DNA of 64,000 nucleotides from Scopulibacillus darangshiensis (GTDB lineage Bacteria; Bacillota; Bacilli; Bacillales; Sporolactobacillaceae), in assembly GCF_004341035.1 (NCBI RefSeq), contig NZ_SLXK01000002.1:168488-232487 (forward strand), given 5' to 3'. The first letter of the stretch is position 1; the number at the start of each line of letters is the position of its first letter. Both the position numbers and the translations under genes were made by a program. This document shows positions 1-8,658 of the stretch, piece by piece. The notes beneath the pieces are model-generated. The model saw nothing but the letters and a program-made list of their open reading frames with translations, had not been told where the DNA came from and did not search any database.

Positions 1-146
1 AACCCCTTATTAATGTCACGGATTGAATAGACCCGCTTGTCACTATGATTATGCAATGATACCTATGTGATCTATTATACCCAAATTTTGACGAAATGTG
101 CATTATAAATATTTAAAAAGGGGAAAAGCCGCATGCTTTTATAGTA

Positions 147-392
147 TTATTTTTTTCTCTCACCTGAAAAATTCAGCGTTTTTTTAATATAGTCCTTTTC
201 TCCATCTGGAATATCTTCTTCCTGAAAAATAGCCTCAACAGGACAAACCGCCTCACAAGCACCGCAATCGATGCAAATATCAGGATCGATATAGTACATG
301 TTATCACCTTCCTGAATACAATCCACTGGACAAGTTTCAACGCATTCAGCAGCCTTTTCTTCTATACAGGGTGATGCAATGACAAATGCCAT
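147..392 (-). CDS. bacterial-type 4Fe-4S ferredoxin, 81 aa
   Basis: Small soluble electron carrier. The second cluster motif is complete (C-I-D-C-G-A-C followed by CP). The first is spread over CIEEKAAECVETCPVDC, the arrangement seen in seven- or eight-iron ferredoxins, so one cluster may be 3Fe-4S. A GGAGA ribosome binding site precedes the ATG. It is the last gene of the leftward catabolic run, 39 bp after korB. The neighbouring 2-oxoacid oxidoreductase is its expected reductant (family knowledge). I infer it may also feed electrons to the ring-hydroxylating dioxygenase, because no other ferredoxin is encoded here. Confidence 0.88.
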   Translation of the reverse strand: MAFVIASPCIEEKAAECVETCPVDCIQEGDNMYYIDPDICIDCGACEAVCPVEAIFQEEDIPDGEKDYIKKTLNFSGERKK

Positions 393-431
393 ATCCGTTC
401 TCTCCTTCGCACTTGATTTATCCGAAAGTTT

Positions 432-1301
432 TTACATAAACTCTGCAACGAGATTATCAAATGTTTCACGGCCCAAATTTAGCCGGCTATACGCAAGCGG
501 TTCCTTGCTGTAACCATTCAGAAGCTCCTGATAAGAATACTTTTCTTTGTCTTGATAAATAATGCCCATCACAAGGTCATTATGCTTCATTAATGTTTCC
601 ATTGCCATGATCCTATTTGAAGGATGATACCCATCTATTTCGCTTAACTTTATTAAATTTTCCTTAAACCAATCATAAGTATTTATTTTGTTATATGTTA
701 CACAAGGGCTAAAGACATTGATGAGCGAAAACCCTTTATGCTGTATACCTTGTTCTATCAAGGATGTTAAGTCCTTTACCTCACTTGAGAATCCCTGGGC
801 TACAAAAGTGGCGCCGGCTGTTAGTGCCATTTGCATAACAGATAATGATGACTCAATTGATCCTGCCGGTGTACTCTTGGTTTGAAAGCCTTCAGCACTT
901 CTTGGTGATGTTTGTCCTTTGGTAAGCCCATAGATTTGATTGTCCATAACAATATATGTGATATCAATATTTCTGCGGATGGCGTGAATGGTGTGACCCA
1001 ATCCAATTGCAAAACCATCACCGTCACCACCTGCCGCAATCACCGTCATATCGCGGTTTCCCATTTTAACACCTTGGGCAATTGGCAGCGCCCGCCCATG
1101 AATACCATGGAGGCCATAGGCATTAATATAGCCGGAAATTCTGCCGGAGCAGCCGATGCCGCTTATGATTGTCAACGTTTCAGGCGTTAGACTCAAATTT
1201 GCTGCCGCACGCTGTATGGAAGCCTGAACGGAAAAGTCACCGCATCCCGGGCACCAGTTTGGTTTGACATTATTTCGAAAGTCCTTAAACGTGGCTGACA
1301 T
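432..1301 (-). CDS. korB: 2-oxoacid:ferredoxin oxidoreductase, beta subunit
   Basis: ThDP-binding subunit of an enzyme that oxidatively decarboxylates a 2-oxo acid to an acyl-CoA while reducing ferredoxin. It shows the WCPGCGDF cysteine motif near residue 17 and a GDGDGFAIG...DNQIYGLTKGQ ThDP-diphosphate region. The reading frame is open to 1400, but the ATG at 1301 is chosen: AAAGGAG lies 9 nt upstream and the protein then starts like its family (MSATFKDF), giving 289 aa. It overlaps the end of korA by 17 bp, implying translational coupling. The substrate cannot be told from sequence; 2-oxoglutarate is usual in Bacillales, but the catabolic neighbourhood allows another 2-oxo acid. Confidence 0.9.
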   Translation of the reverse strand: MSATFKDFRNNVKPNWCPGCGDFSVQASIQRAAANLSLTPETLTIISGIGCSGRISGYINAYGLHGIHGRALPIAQGVKMGNRDMTVIAAGGDGDGFAIGLGHTIHAIRRNIDITYIVMDNQIYGLTKGQTSPRSAEGFQTKSTPAGSIESSLSVMQMALTAGATFVAQGFSSEVKDLTSLIEQGIQHKGFSLINVFSPCVTYNKINTYDWFKENLIKLSEIDGYHPSNRIMAMETLMKHNDLVMGIIYQDKEKYSYQELLNGYSKEPLAYSRLNLGRETFDNLVAEFM

Positions 1302-3042
1302 GGTATACAACTCCTTTGCATTGGTTATAGACCTCCAGAGGCTTAAATGGGTTGCCATCGTATTTAAGGATGCTTGACATTTTATCCCTGCCTCCGACAT
1401 TTAGTTTGACGAGGCTTTCGAGTTGTCCCGTGGCATTATGCTCGACCACAACAACTTGCCTCGCCTTTTCGATGAGCGGAGACATTTCTTCAGCCGGGAA
1501 GGGATGCAGAAGGCGAATGTGTGCATGGTTGACACTCACACCGTCATTTGCAAGCTTTGTCATAGCTTCTTCAATAGCACCACGTGTCGAACCTGTTCCT
1601 ATTAATAGCAGATCAGGATTTTCATGTTTCGTATTTGTGTGAACAGGGTTATCAAACTTTAAACTATTAAGCTTTCTAAGCCTTTTATCCATTTGTATTT
1701 TTCGATTGCTTGCCGCTTCCGACGGCTTACCTGCCTCATTATGCTCCACACCAGTCACATGATGAAGGCCATTTCTCGTGCCTGGAATTGTTCTCGGAGA
1801 AACACCATCTATTGTATCTTCATAGCGTTTAAAACTTCCCTTTTTTTCAAGCTCGGGCAATGAATCATCTATTATTAATTTTCCTCTGCGTATATCGATT
1901 TTATCGTAATTAAATGGATCAACACTTTGTTTGCCTAAGGAAAGCTGCAGATCAGACAAGACAATTACAGGGCATTGATACTCATCCGCAATGTTAAACG
2001 CCTCAACCATATCATAGAAAGCCTCTTCAACCGTGCTGGGAGCAAGAACTACTTTTGGTATGTCACCGTGGGTTCCGTAAATCATCGCCATGATATCGGA
2101 TTGTTCTTGTTTGGTTGGCAATCCGGTACTTGGACCGCCGCGTTGCGTATCGACAATGACCAAAGGGGTTTCTGTCATGCCTGACAAACCAATGGATTCG
2201 GTCATTAACGAAAGACCTGGGCCGGCGGAAGCGGTAAAGGCCCTGACACCGCTGTAATTAGCACCGATCGCCATGGTTGCTGCTGCCATTTCATCTTCCG
2301 TTTGGATGACTGTACCGCCGAACTTTGGAAGCTTTTCAATTAAATATTCCATAATTTCGCTTGCCGGCGTGATGGGATAGGCACTCATCAAACGGACACC
2401 GGCTGCAATAGCACCCAAAGCTATCGCATCGTTGCCGATCATGTACATTCGCTGCCGGCCATCTCCCGGTGCCAATGCAAGTTCTTCAATCCGGCCGCCC
2501 GCTTCACGATTAAAATAGTCTGCTCCTTGTTCAATTGCTCGAATATTGCTCTCTACAATTTTTTCACCTTTGCGGCCAAACAATTCCTCAACAATTGGAT
2601 GGAAATATTCAAGCGGGATGCCCATTGCAGCACTTGATGCGCCAACAGCCACCATGTTTTTCATGAGCGATGTACCAAGGTCAGCTGCAATTTTCGTAAA
2701 AGGGACAGCATACAATTTTGCTTTAGATTCATTTGGATTGGCAGGCTTAAATTTTGCATCAGCGATGATAATGCCATCTTGACGCAAATCATCAAAGTTA
2801 ACATCTATTGTTTCCTGGTCAAAGGCAATAAGAATATCTATTTCGTCTGAAATCGAACGGACTTTTTCAGTGCTAACCCGAATGTTATTATTGGTATGAC
2901 CGCCTTTTATACGTGACGAAAAATGGCGGTAGCCATATAAGTGATAGCCTAACCTGTATAAAGCTTTGGCAAAAATTTCACCGGTGCTTTCGATCCCTTC
3001 TCCTTGTTGGCCGCCAACTTTCCATGCAAGGCGCTTGACCAT
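1285..3042 (-). CDS. korA: 2-oxoacid:ferredoxin oxidoreductase, fused gamma-alpha subunit
   Basis: 585 aa. Residues about 5-185 form the gamma domain, beginning with GGQQGEGIESTG. From about residue 200 comes the pyrimidine-binding alpha domain, with the YPITPASE signature near residue 221 and the TASAGPGLSLM segment. The gamma-alpha fusion is the usual two-subunit Kor layout. A GGGAGTGG ribosome binding site lies 5 nt before the ATG. It sits 18 bp after the IclR gene and overlaps korB. With korB it would give acyl-CoA, CO2 and reduced ferredoxin. Its place inside the aromatic operon rather than near central-metabolism genes is unusual. Confidence 0.9.
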   Translation of the reverse strand: MVKRLAWKVGGQQGEGIESTGEIFAKALYRLGYHLYGYRHFSSRIKGGHTNNNIRVSTEKVRSISDEIDILIAFDQETIDVNFDDLRQDGIIIADAKFKPANPNESKAKLYAVPFTKIAADLGTSLMKNMVAVGASSAAMGIPLEYFHPIVEELFGRKGEKIVESNIRAIEQGADYFNREAGGRIEELALAPGDGRQRMYMIGNDAIALGAIAAGVRLMSAYPITPASEIMEYLIEKLPKFGGTVIQTEDEMAAATMAIGANYSGVRAFTASAGPGLSLMTESIGLSGMTETPLVIVDTQRGGPSTGLPTKQEQSDIMAMIYGTHGDIPKVVLAPSTVEEAFYDMVEAFNIADEYQCPVIVLSDLQLSLGKQSVDPFNYDKIDIRRGKLIIDDSLPELEKKGSFKRYEDTIDGVSPRTIPGTRNGLHHVTGVEHNEAGKPSEAASNRKIQMDKRLRKLNSLKFDNPVHTNTKHENPDLLLIGTGSTRGAIEEAMTKLANDGVSVNHAHIRLLHPFPAEEMSPLIEKARQVVVVEHNATGQLESLVKLNVGGRDKMSSILKYDGNPFKPLEVYNQCKGVVYHVSHV

Positions 3043-3060
3043 ATTTTACCACTCCCTTAT

Positions 3061-3855
3061 CTATTCTTGTACGGATAGACGATTGTTGGTAATAGATGTG
3101 ATTTTATCGGCTATCTCACATACTTTCGGAACAACAACTTCATTTAGAAATTCGTCTTTTAATGATGCGTCAGGGGCTGCCACATTAACAGATGCGATCA
3201 CTGATCCCTTGCTGTTAAAGATTGGCGCAGCAACTGAGTTTATGCCACTTTCAAAGTCACCGTTACTTAGTGAATAACCTTGGTTTCTTATTTCATTTAG
3301 CTCTTTTTTCAGTTTTAAAATCATTGCCACCGGATCTTTGTCAGTGTCACTTATATATTCTGGTGAAAGAATCTTTTCAACAACCTCTTTAGGCTGATAA
3401 GCAAGAATGATCTTACCTAAAGTCGTTGAATACGCCGGCAGCCTAGTCCCAACGGTAATATTGACTGTCGTTGTCGTTTTTCCCGGCAATCTTTCAATGT
3501 AGATCACTTCAAAATTATCTAATACACCAAGATGAACAGATGCCCCTGTTTCATCTCGAAGCTCCTCCAAATATCGCTGGGCAACTTCTGGGAGCTGCAA
3601 TGAATTTAAATAAGCAAAACCTAGTTCCATAACTCGTGGGGTTAGTTCGTACCTTTTTGTAGAATCATCTTGACGAAGGTATCCCATAGCTTGCAAAGTA
3701 TATAAAATCCGATACGGTGTTGTTCTGCCCACCCCTAAGTGGTTTGAAATTTCTACTAAGGACAAGGACCGACGTTCGGCGTTAAACATTTTGAGTATTT
3801 CCAGGCCCCTAACTAAAGAATTTGAAAGATACCGTTCTTTTTGATCGTTTACCAT
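3061..3855 (-). CDS. IclR-family transcriptional regulator
   Basis: About 264 aa. An N-terminal winged helix-turn-helix (VRGLEILKMFN...LSLVEISNHLGVGRTTPYRIL) is followed by an IclR effector domain (STTLGKIILAY, RNQGYSLSNGDFESGINSVAAPIF). IclR proteins often control aromatic catabolism and bind inverted repeats. Two in-frame ATGs occur: the one at 3864 overlaps the upstream stop as ATGA, but AAAGGA lies about 10 nt before the ATG at 3855, which is preferred. Being inside the operon, it is the likely local regulator. The 11-bp inverted repeat at 16352-16376 is the obvious candidate operator. Confidence 0.9.
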   Translation of the reverse strand: MVNDQKERYLSNSLVRGLEILKMFNAERRSLSLVEISNHLGVGRTTPYRILYTLQAMGYLRQDDSTKRYELTPRVMELGFAYLNSLQLPEVAQRYLEELRDETGASVHLGVLDNFEVIYIERLPGKTTTTVNITVGTRLPAYSTTLGKIILAYQPKEVVEKILSPEYISDTDKDPVAMILKLKKELNEIRNQGYSLSNGDFESGINSVAAPIFNSKGSVIASVNVAAPDASLKDEFLNEVVVPKVCEIADKITSITNNRLSVQE

Positions 3856-3860
3856 GTCAA

Positions 3861-4682
3861 TCATTTCCTTTCTAGAATTCTCTTGGATTGTTCAATTTTA
3901 CACAAAAAATTGATGACATGGTAATTAAAAATATTTGGATCTTCTAAATAACAGAGGTGCCCGGCATTTGGAATAGTAACAAATTCTGATTTTTGGATAT
4001 GTGAATGGATAATTTTAGATTCACTAACAGGAGTGACGTCATCTAATTCACCACACATGATTAAGGTCGGAATATTAACCATAGGATATAAGCTCATTTG
4101 ATTCGCATTGTACAATGAATATGCAACAGAACAATAACCTGCGGGCCGGGCTTCGGACATGATACTTTCTGCCAATTTTCTAACTTCATCACTTGCATGT
4201 GGAGATAATAATTTTTTTACCCGTTCTTTTGCTAACTTGTTAGGCGGCAGATTTTTAATAGAATCCAAACGAACCTTTAATTTTTTTTCATTTTCTTCAT
4301 GATCACATGCTGCCGCTCCCCTCGTAGCATCCGCAAGTATGAGAGCTTTAATAAAATCCGGATAAAAATCATAGAATTCTAATGCTGTCGCCGCTCCCAT
4401 CGAATGACCCAACAGGTAGATATCATGCAGATTTAATTTGTCCAAGAAGGCTCTAAGCACCTTAGCAAAATCCGTAAATTCGGTAAGCGGCTTTTGAGGA
4501 TCTGAGCTTTTGCCATAACCCGGTGCATCCCAAGCGACGACTGTAAAGTAATGACATAGTGTTTCAATTTGTTTTCGCCATGATCGGGAATTATTGCCCA
4601 TACCGTGAAGCAATACTAACGGCGGGCCATCACCCTCTATTTCATAATGGATGGTGAGATCATTCACTTTTTGGTAAGGCAT
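3861..4682 (-). CDS. alpha/beta hydrolase, candidate meta-cleavage product hydrolase
   Basis: 273 aa, alpha/beta-hydrolase fold. Oxyanion motif LLHGMGNNSRSW (from residue 24), nucleophile elbow GHSMGA with Ser94, an acid in GELDD (Asp214 or 215) and His242 in NAGH complete the triad. Beside an extradiol dioxygenase, the likely job is C-C bond hydrolysis of the ring-cleavage product, as in the BphD/MhpC group. Enol-lactone or ester hydrolysis cannot be excluded. The gene lies between the dihydrodiol dehydrogenase and the IclR gene in the same run. Fold certain, substrate inferred. Confidence 0.8.
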   Translation of the reverse strand: MPYQKVNDLTIHYEIEGDGPPLVLLHGMGNNSRSWRKQIETLCHYFTVVAWDAPGYGKSSDPQKPLTEFTDFAKVLRAFLDKLNLHDIYLLGHSMGAATALEFYDFYPDFIKALILADATRGAAACDHEENEKKLKVRLDSIKNLPPNKLAKERVKKLLSPHASDEVRKLAESIMSEARPAGYCSVAYSLYNANQMSLYPMVNIPTLIMCGELDDVTPVSESKIIHSHIQKSEFVTIPNAGHLCYLEDPNIFNYHVINFLCKIEQSKRILERK

Positions 4683-4702
4683 AGATAGCCACTCCTTTGG
4701 TT

Positions 4703-5500
4703 TTATGACAACCCTCTTACACCAAGGCCGCCATCACTAGATATAATCTCCCCTGTAATGGCCTTAGACTGGTCCGATGCGAGCAAAACATATGAGGCAA
4801 CGTGATCTTCAGGTTCCATAAACATTTTCAGCGGATTTCTGTTGCTGATACTTATTTTCCTATCATCTGCCGTTGGAGCGGTATAATACGGTCTGAGACT
4901 TGGTGCGACGCCAAGCTCTGTCATAGTTCCACCTAAAGCAACACCGTTGACCCTTATGTCAGGTGCCAATTCAAATGCCATTTGTCTCATGAGTCCAAGT
5001 TCAGCGTGTTTACTCGCGGTATAGAGTACGCCGCCGCCATCGGGATAAAAGCTTGCCCCCGAAACAGTAAAGACAATCGTTCCGTTATTTTTTATAAGCT
5101 CTGGCAACGCCGCTTTAACGCCAAGAAGATACCCTTTAACATTGATGTCAAGAATCTCATTGTATGCCGCCTCGATAACTTCGGGTGAAAGATCGGCGAA
5201 TTTTTTAAAGCCATCAAATATGCCAGCATTAAGAACTAATGTGTCTAACTTGCCAAACGTTTCGACAGCCAAAGAAACAGCTGCTCTATTATCTTTAAAG
5301 TTTCTTGCATCGCCGCGAATGGAAATAACCTTTTTTCCGTATTCGCTATCTAATAATTGAAGCTTTTCCTTTGATATATCGAGGACGCAAACATTTGCTC
5401 CCTCATGCACAAAACGATGGACTATTGCTTTACCGACACCGGATGCCCCTCCTGTTATAACTGCTGTTTTACCTTCTAACCAACCCACGAATATCACCAT
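4703..5500 (-). CDS. SDR, cis-dihydrodiol dehydrogenase type
   Basis: 265 aa classical short-chain dehydrogenase. TGGASGVG binds NAD at residues 16-23, NAG follows at 91-93, and Tyr160/Lys164 in YTASK form the active site with an upstream Ser. The segments FYPDGGGVLYTASKHA and FELAPDIRVNGVALGGT resemble BphB/HcaB-type enzymes, which rearomatise the cis-diol made by ring-hydroxylating dioxygenases to a catechol. The ATG at 5500 has a weak ribosome binding site. GTG at 5488 has GGTGAT, part of the anti-SD match, correctly spaced and may be the true start. Neighbours fit this role exactly. Confidence 0.85.
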   Translation of the reverse strand: MVIFVGWLEGKTAVITGGASGVGKAIVHRFVHEGANVCVLDISKEKLQLLDSEYGKKVISIRGDARNFKDNRAAVSLAVETFGKLDTLVLNAGIFDGFKKFADLSPEVIEAAYNEILDINVKGYLLGVKAALPELIKNNGTIVFTVSGASFYPDGGGVLYTASKHAELGLMRQMAFELAPDIRVNGVALGGTMTELGVAPSLRPYYTAPTADDRKISISNRNPLKMFMEPEDHVASYVLLASDQSKAITGEIISSDGGLGVRGLS

Positions 5501-5512
5501 TTCTTTTAAATT

Positions 5513-6772
5513 TTAAATTGTTTTTACTTCATTGGAATGAACCTTGTCCTTTTTTACCCTTCCGATGAGAAAGATCATACGTAAACCGCAAACCATTGCA
5601 ACGAGCTGAGCACCAATAAGAAGCGCAAAACCATAGGCAAAATTAACCGAAATAAGCATACCCATAATAACTGGGATAAACGCGGAAACTAGGTTCCCAG
5701 TCCCATTAATCACACCATAGGTGCTGCCGACACTTCTTTCATTGGCTAATGATTGAACGGTCGTAGGAAGCACAGGGCCTTGTATCCCCCAAAATCCATT
5801 AGCGATGATGATTGAGATAGCGGAAATGACTGGATTCCCTGTGGTTATAGCAATAATAATAAAAACAGAACACCCAATCCCTCCGATCACCCACATCATA
5901 GATTTCTTCTCAATGCGATCAATAATATACCCGCTTAATAGTTTTGAGAGTAGACTTACGATAAATGGCAGTGAAGCGAGTACCCCCATTTGTTTTATCG
6001 AAAACCCGCGGGCATCTAAGAGATATGAAGGCAGCCATGCCGCTGTTCCCCAAAGGTAGCTAAGGTTAACAATTTCCCAGATTAAGAGCCACAACAACCC
6101 CGGTGTTTTAATAGCCTTTTTGAATACACTCCTGGTTTCTTTGAACCAATTGCCCTTTGTTTCGGCCATGGAAGGCAACACCTTATGGGACCTAATAAAA
6201 AGTAAAATCAACGGGGCGCCGATTAACAAGTTAAGTAACCCCAATGTATAAAATGACCATTGCCAGCTAAATTGATAGACAAGGTATGAAATAAAGGGAG
6301 ATCCGACAGCCAATCCGGCGGAAACACCCAAGGCCCATACAGCGTTCGGTTTGCCGCGTTTATTTTCAGGGAAAACGCCGCTTATATACATTGTGTTTAA
6401 GGAAAACAATGGTCCTTCACTTAACCCAAGAATAATTCGGGTTGCCAGCAGCAAGAAAAAAATGCTGAAAAAAGGAGCGATAAAAGTAAAAATGCCCCAT
6501 ATAATTAAACTAATCAATAGTCCTTTTTTCGCGCCTAGGAATCTCTCATATAAGGGAGTCAGGAAGAAGGCTGATATACCGTACGCAATTAAAAATGAAG
6601 TCATTAAATAGCCTTGTGCGACCCGGTCGCCCTCTATGCCCAAATACTGTAAAAAGGAGTGATCGGTTATAAGGATGGAAACATTAACTCTATCAATATA
6701 GGCAATGGTTAGCACAATAAAAAGGGAAAGCACACCCATCCAATTGAAGAACACCGATTTTGACGTCACCAT
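5513..6772 (-). CDS. MFS transporter, anion:cation symporter type
   Basis: 419 aa with about 12 hydrophobic segments. The start IAYIDRVNVSILI and the ERFLGAKKGLL loop resemble the ACS branch of the major facilitator superfamily, which imports organic acids including aromatic carboxylates. GGGGGAG lies just before the ATG. It sits between the dioxygenase beta subunit and the dihydrodiol dehydrogenase, so uptake of the pathway substrate is inferred. It is one of two related carriers in the operon (see 8659-9939). Confidence 0.82.
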   Translation of the reverse strand: MVTSKSVFFNWMGVLSLFIVLTIAYIDRVNVSILITDHSFLQYLGIEGDRVAQGYLMTSFLIAYGISAFFLTPLYERFLGAKKGLLISLIIWGIFTFIAPFFSIFFLLLATRIILGLSEGPLFSLNTMYISGVFPENKRGKPNAVWALGVSAGLAVGSPFISYLVYQFSWQWSFYTLGLLNLLIGAPLILLFIRSHKVLPSMAETKGNWFKETRSVFKKAIKTPGLLWLLIWEIVNLSYLWGTAAWLPSYLLDARGFSIKQMGVLASLPFIVSLLSKLLSGYIIDRIEKKSMMWVIGGIGCSVFIIIAITTGNPVISAISIIIANGFWGIQGPVLPTTVQSLANERSVGSTYGVINGTGNLVSAFIPVIMGMLISVNFAYGFALLIGAQLVAMVCGLRMIFLIGRVKKDKVHSNEVKTI

Positions 6773-6798
6773 TAACTCCCCCTATAAAAAACGAATTT

Positions 6799-7308
6799 TT
6801 ATACAAAAATGGCCAGGTTCCTCGTGTTTAACGTCGTTTGATCAACCAAGAAAAAGCGTTTTGATAACTTCCAATCACCATCGAGATATTTAAATTCGTC
6901 CCGACGCTCACCGGAAATCAAGTCATGTTCAATGTCCGTAGACCGGCTGCGGTAAATGAGCAAATAACTGTTAACAACTGCCCTTTGATGGTCTTCAAAT
7001 TCAGCAACGCGAACATTGCTTACAAAACGGCGTGTTCGGGAGGGCGGCATTTCCGCCCACGCATATTCAGTTTTTAGCCGCTCAACCCGCATTTTCAACG
7101 TGTTAATATCATCTTGAAAAGCAAACATGTCAGTCGCATAATCAGGCCGTTCCATGCCTTCTTTATTCACGCGGACGGGCATTTCATACCGTAAATCCGG
7201 ATGCATCAAGTTAAACCAGCGATCGAATTCAATCTCATCAAGACATTTTGCTTCATGATATAACCATTCTTCGAAAATATGTTTTGCCAACAAACGTTCC
7301 ATGCTCAT
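6799..7308 (-). CDS. ring-hydroxylating dioxygenase, beta subunit
   Basis: 169 aa, matching the usual length of the small SnoaL-like subunit. Typical features are the N-terminal EEWLYHEAKCLDEIEFDRWF, the central RPDYATDMFAF, and TRRFVSNVRVAEFE near the middle. The beta subunit has no cofactor and packs in an alpha3-beta3 hexamer. AGGAGG lies 8 nt before the ATG. The gene follows the alpha subunit by 21 bp, so the two are surely co-translated. Confidence 0.93.
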   Translation of the reverse strand: MSMERLLAKHIFEEWLYHEAKCLDEIEFDRWFNLMHPDLRYEMPVRVNKEGMERPDYATDMFAFQDDINTLKMRVERLKTEYAWAEMPPSRTRRFVSNVRVAEFEDHQRAVVNSYLLIYRSRSTDIEHDLISGERRDEFKYLDGDWKLSKRFFLVDQTTLNTRNLAIFV

Positions 7309-7329
7309 AGAATTTACCTCCTCTGCACT

Positions 7330-8634
7330 TTAGGCTTTCATTAAATCCAGCCAATAACGGTAATAGCTTCTGGAATTTGCCTCGGTAAATTTGTCATCAT
7401 AGACAATACCCGGGCCCAGGAAGTCTTTGACTGGCACGCGATGTTTGCCCATTGTATAGTTATAAGTGTAATTTTTGGCAAAAGGGACATGGCCGCTGGC
7501 AGCTCCCGTTATATCAGTAAATACCTCAGTATCGTCTTGTTCAAAAATACCTGAAGGGCTGAATGTGAGAATATAGGATTCACGCGAACGGTGTTTCCAA
7601 TCTTCTGAAGCATTTTTTTCAACAAGAAACCATGTGATCACTTCCATCTTGTCAACTGCAATCGGTCGCCATAAGCGAACTGTTGTATTAGAAATGAGCT
7701 TTCCTTTCACTTCCGTATGGGACACTAAGAACGATAAATTTGGGAATATCGTGCCGATCATATTTTTTAAATCGGCCATCATGTCAAATTGTTGCGGTGA
7801 TAGATGTGCTTTATATTCCGGAATCAGTTCCTCTGGAAAAGCAAAATCCGGGTTAGGCATCCCGATGTTACAACCATGTCCATTTTCCGTGTGGACTTGA
7901 TAGCCCTTTTTTGAATAAGTTGCATTCGGCACCATGCCAAGCTTTGCAATGGAACCGTGGGTCACCATCGTATGATAGGAGTCGCTTACAAAATTATCGG
8001 CGCCTATTTTCCATTGAGAATTAATAATGAACTTTTGCGGCGGTCCGACAACTTCCATGTCTGTGCGGCCAACCGCAATATCCAAATACCATTTAAAATC
8101 GCCAAGAAACTCTGAAAAGTCTTGGGGGGTGTCATTAAATGTTCCGAAAATAAGACCTTTATATGTTTCAATGGTGACTTGATGCAGCCCCATTGCCTCA
8201 AAATCAAGCTTACCGCCGTAAATATCCTTTTGCATTGGCACCCCAATCAATTCACCGCTGTTTTTAAATGTAAAGCCGTGATAAGGACAAGTAAATCGCG
8301 CTTTGTTCCCTTTATCCGCTCGGCACAGCTTCATGCCTCGATGGGTGCACATATTGTAAAATGCCCTGATAACCCCATCCTGGTTCCTTGAAACAATCAC
8401 TGAATAGCCGGCTAAATCCCTTGTCACAAAATCCCCATTGTTCGGAATTTCTGATTCGTGACCTAGGAATAACCATGTTTTCAAAAAGACTTTCTCATGT
8501 TCCAAATCATAGACTGCAGGGTCACTCATAATATAGGCGGGAATAATGCCTTCTTCCGGTTCAACCGTGTTTTCTAAGTAACGTACAATTTCCCCTCGCG
8601 TCATGTCATCCAAACGAACATCCGTTTTGATCAT
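7330..8634 (-). CDS. Rieske ring-hydroxylating dioxygenase, alpha subunit
   Basis: 434 aa catalytic subunit. The Rieske 2Fe-2S ligands are Cys96-Thr-His98 and Cys116-Pro-Tyr-His119. The mononuclear iron site shows the bridging Asp218 three residues before His221, then His226, with an Asp in EQDD near residue 367. All key residues are present, so the enzyme should be active. The style (SDPAVYDLEHEKVF, HRGMKLCRADKGN) resembles polycyclic-aromatic and phthalate-type enzymes of Actinobacteria. Such enzymes need a separate ferredoxin and reductase; none of the usual type is encoded nearby. Substrate unknown. Confidence 0.93.
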   Translation of the reverse strand: MIKTDVRLDDMTRGEIVRYLENTVEPEEGIIPAYIMSDPAVYDLEHEKVFLKTWLFLGHESEIPNNGDFVTRDLAGYSVIVSRNQDGVIRAFYNMCTHRGMKLCRADKGNKARFTCPYHGFTFKNSGELIGVPMQKDIYGGKLDFEAMGLHQVTIETYKGLIFGTFNDTPQDFSEFLGDFKWYLDIAVGRTDMEVVGPPQKFIINSQWKIGADNFVSDSYHTMVTHGSIAKLGMVPNATYSKKGYQVHTENGHGCNIGMPNPDFAFPEELIPEYKAHLSPQQFDMMADLKNMIGTIFPNLSFLVSHTEVKGKLISNTTVRLWRPIAVDKMEVITWFLVEKNASEDWKHRSRESYILTFSPSGIFEQDDTEVFTDITGAASGHVPFAKNYTYNYTMGKHRVPVKDFLGPGIVYDDKFTEANSRSYYRYWLDLMKA

Positions 8635-8658
8635 TTTCAGGTCCTCCCCGCTTTTTAT

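Noticed and set aside
1-146. Terminator of the catabolic operon
   Set aside because: Only a weak 6-bp AAAAGC/GCTTTT stem near 124-140, followed by CCCC then T-run; not strong enough to annotate. Nothing else was recognised in this stretch.
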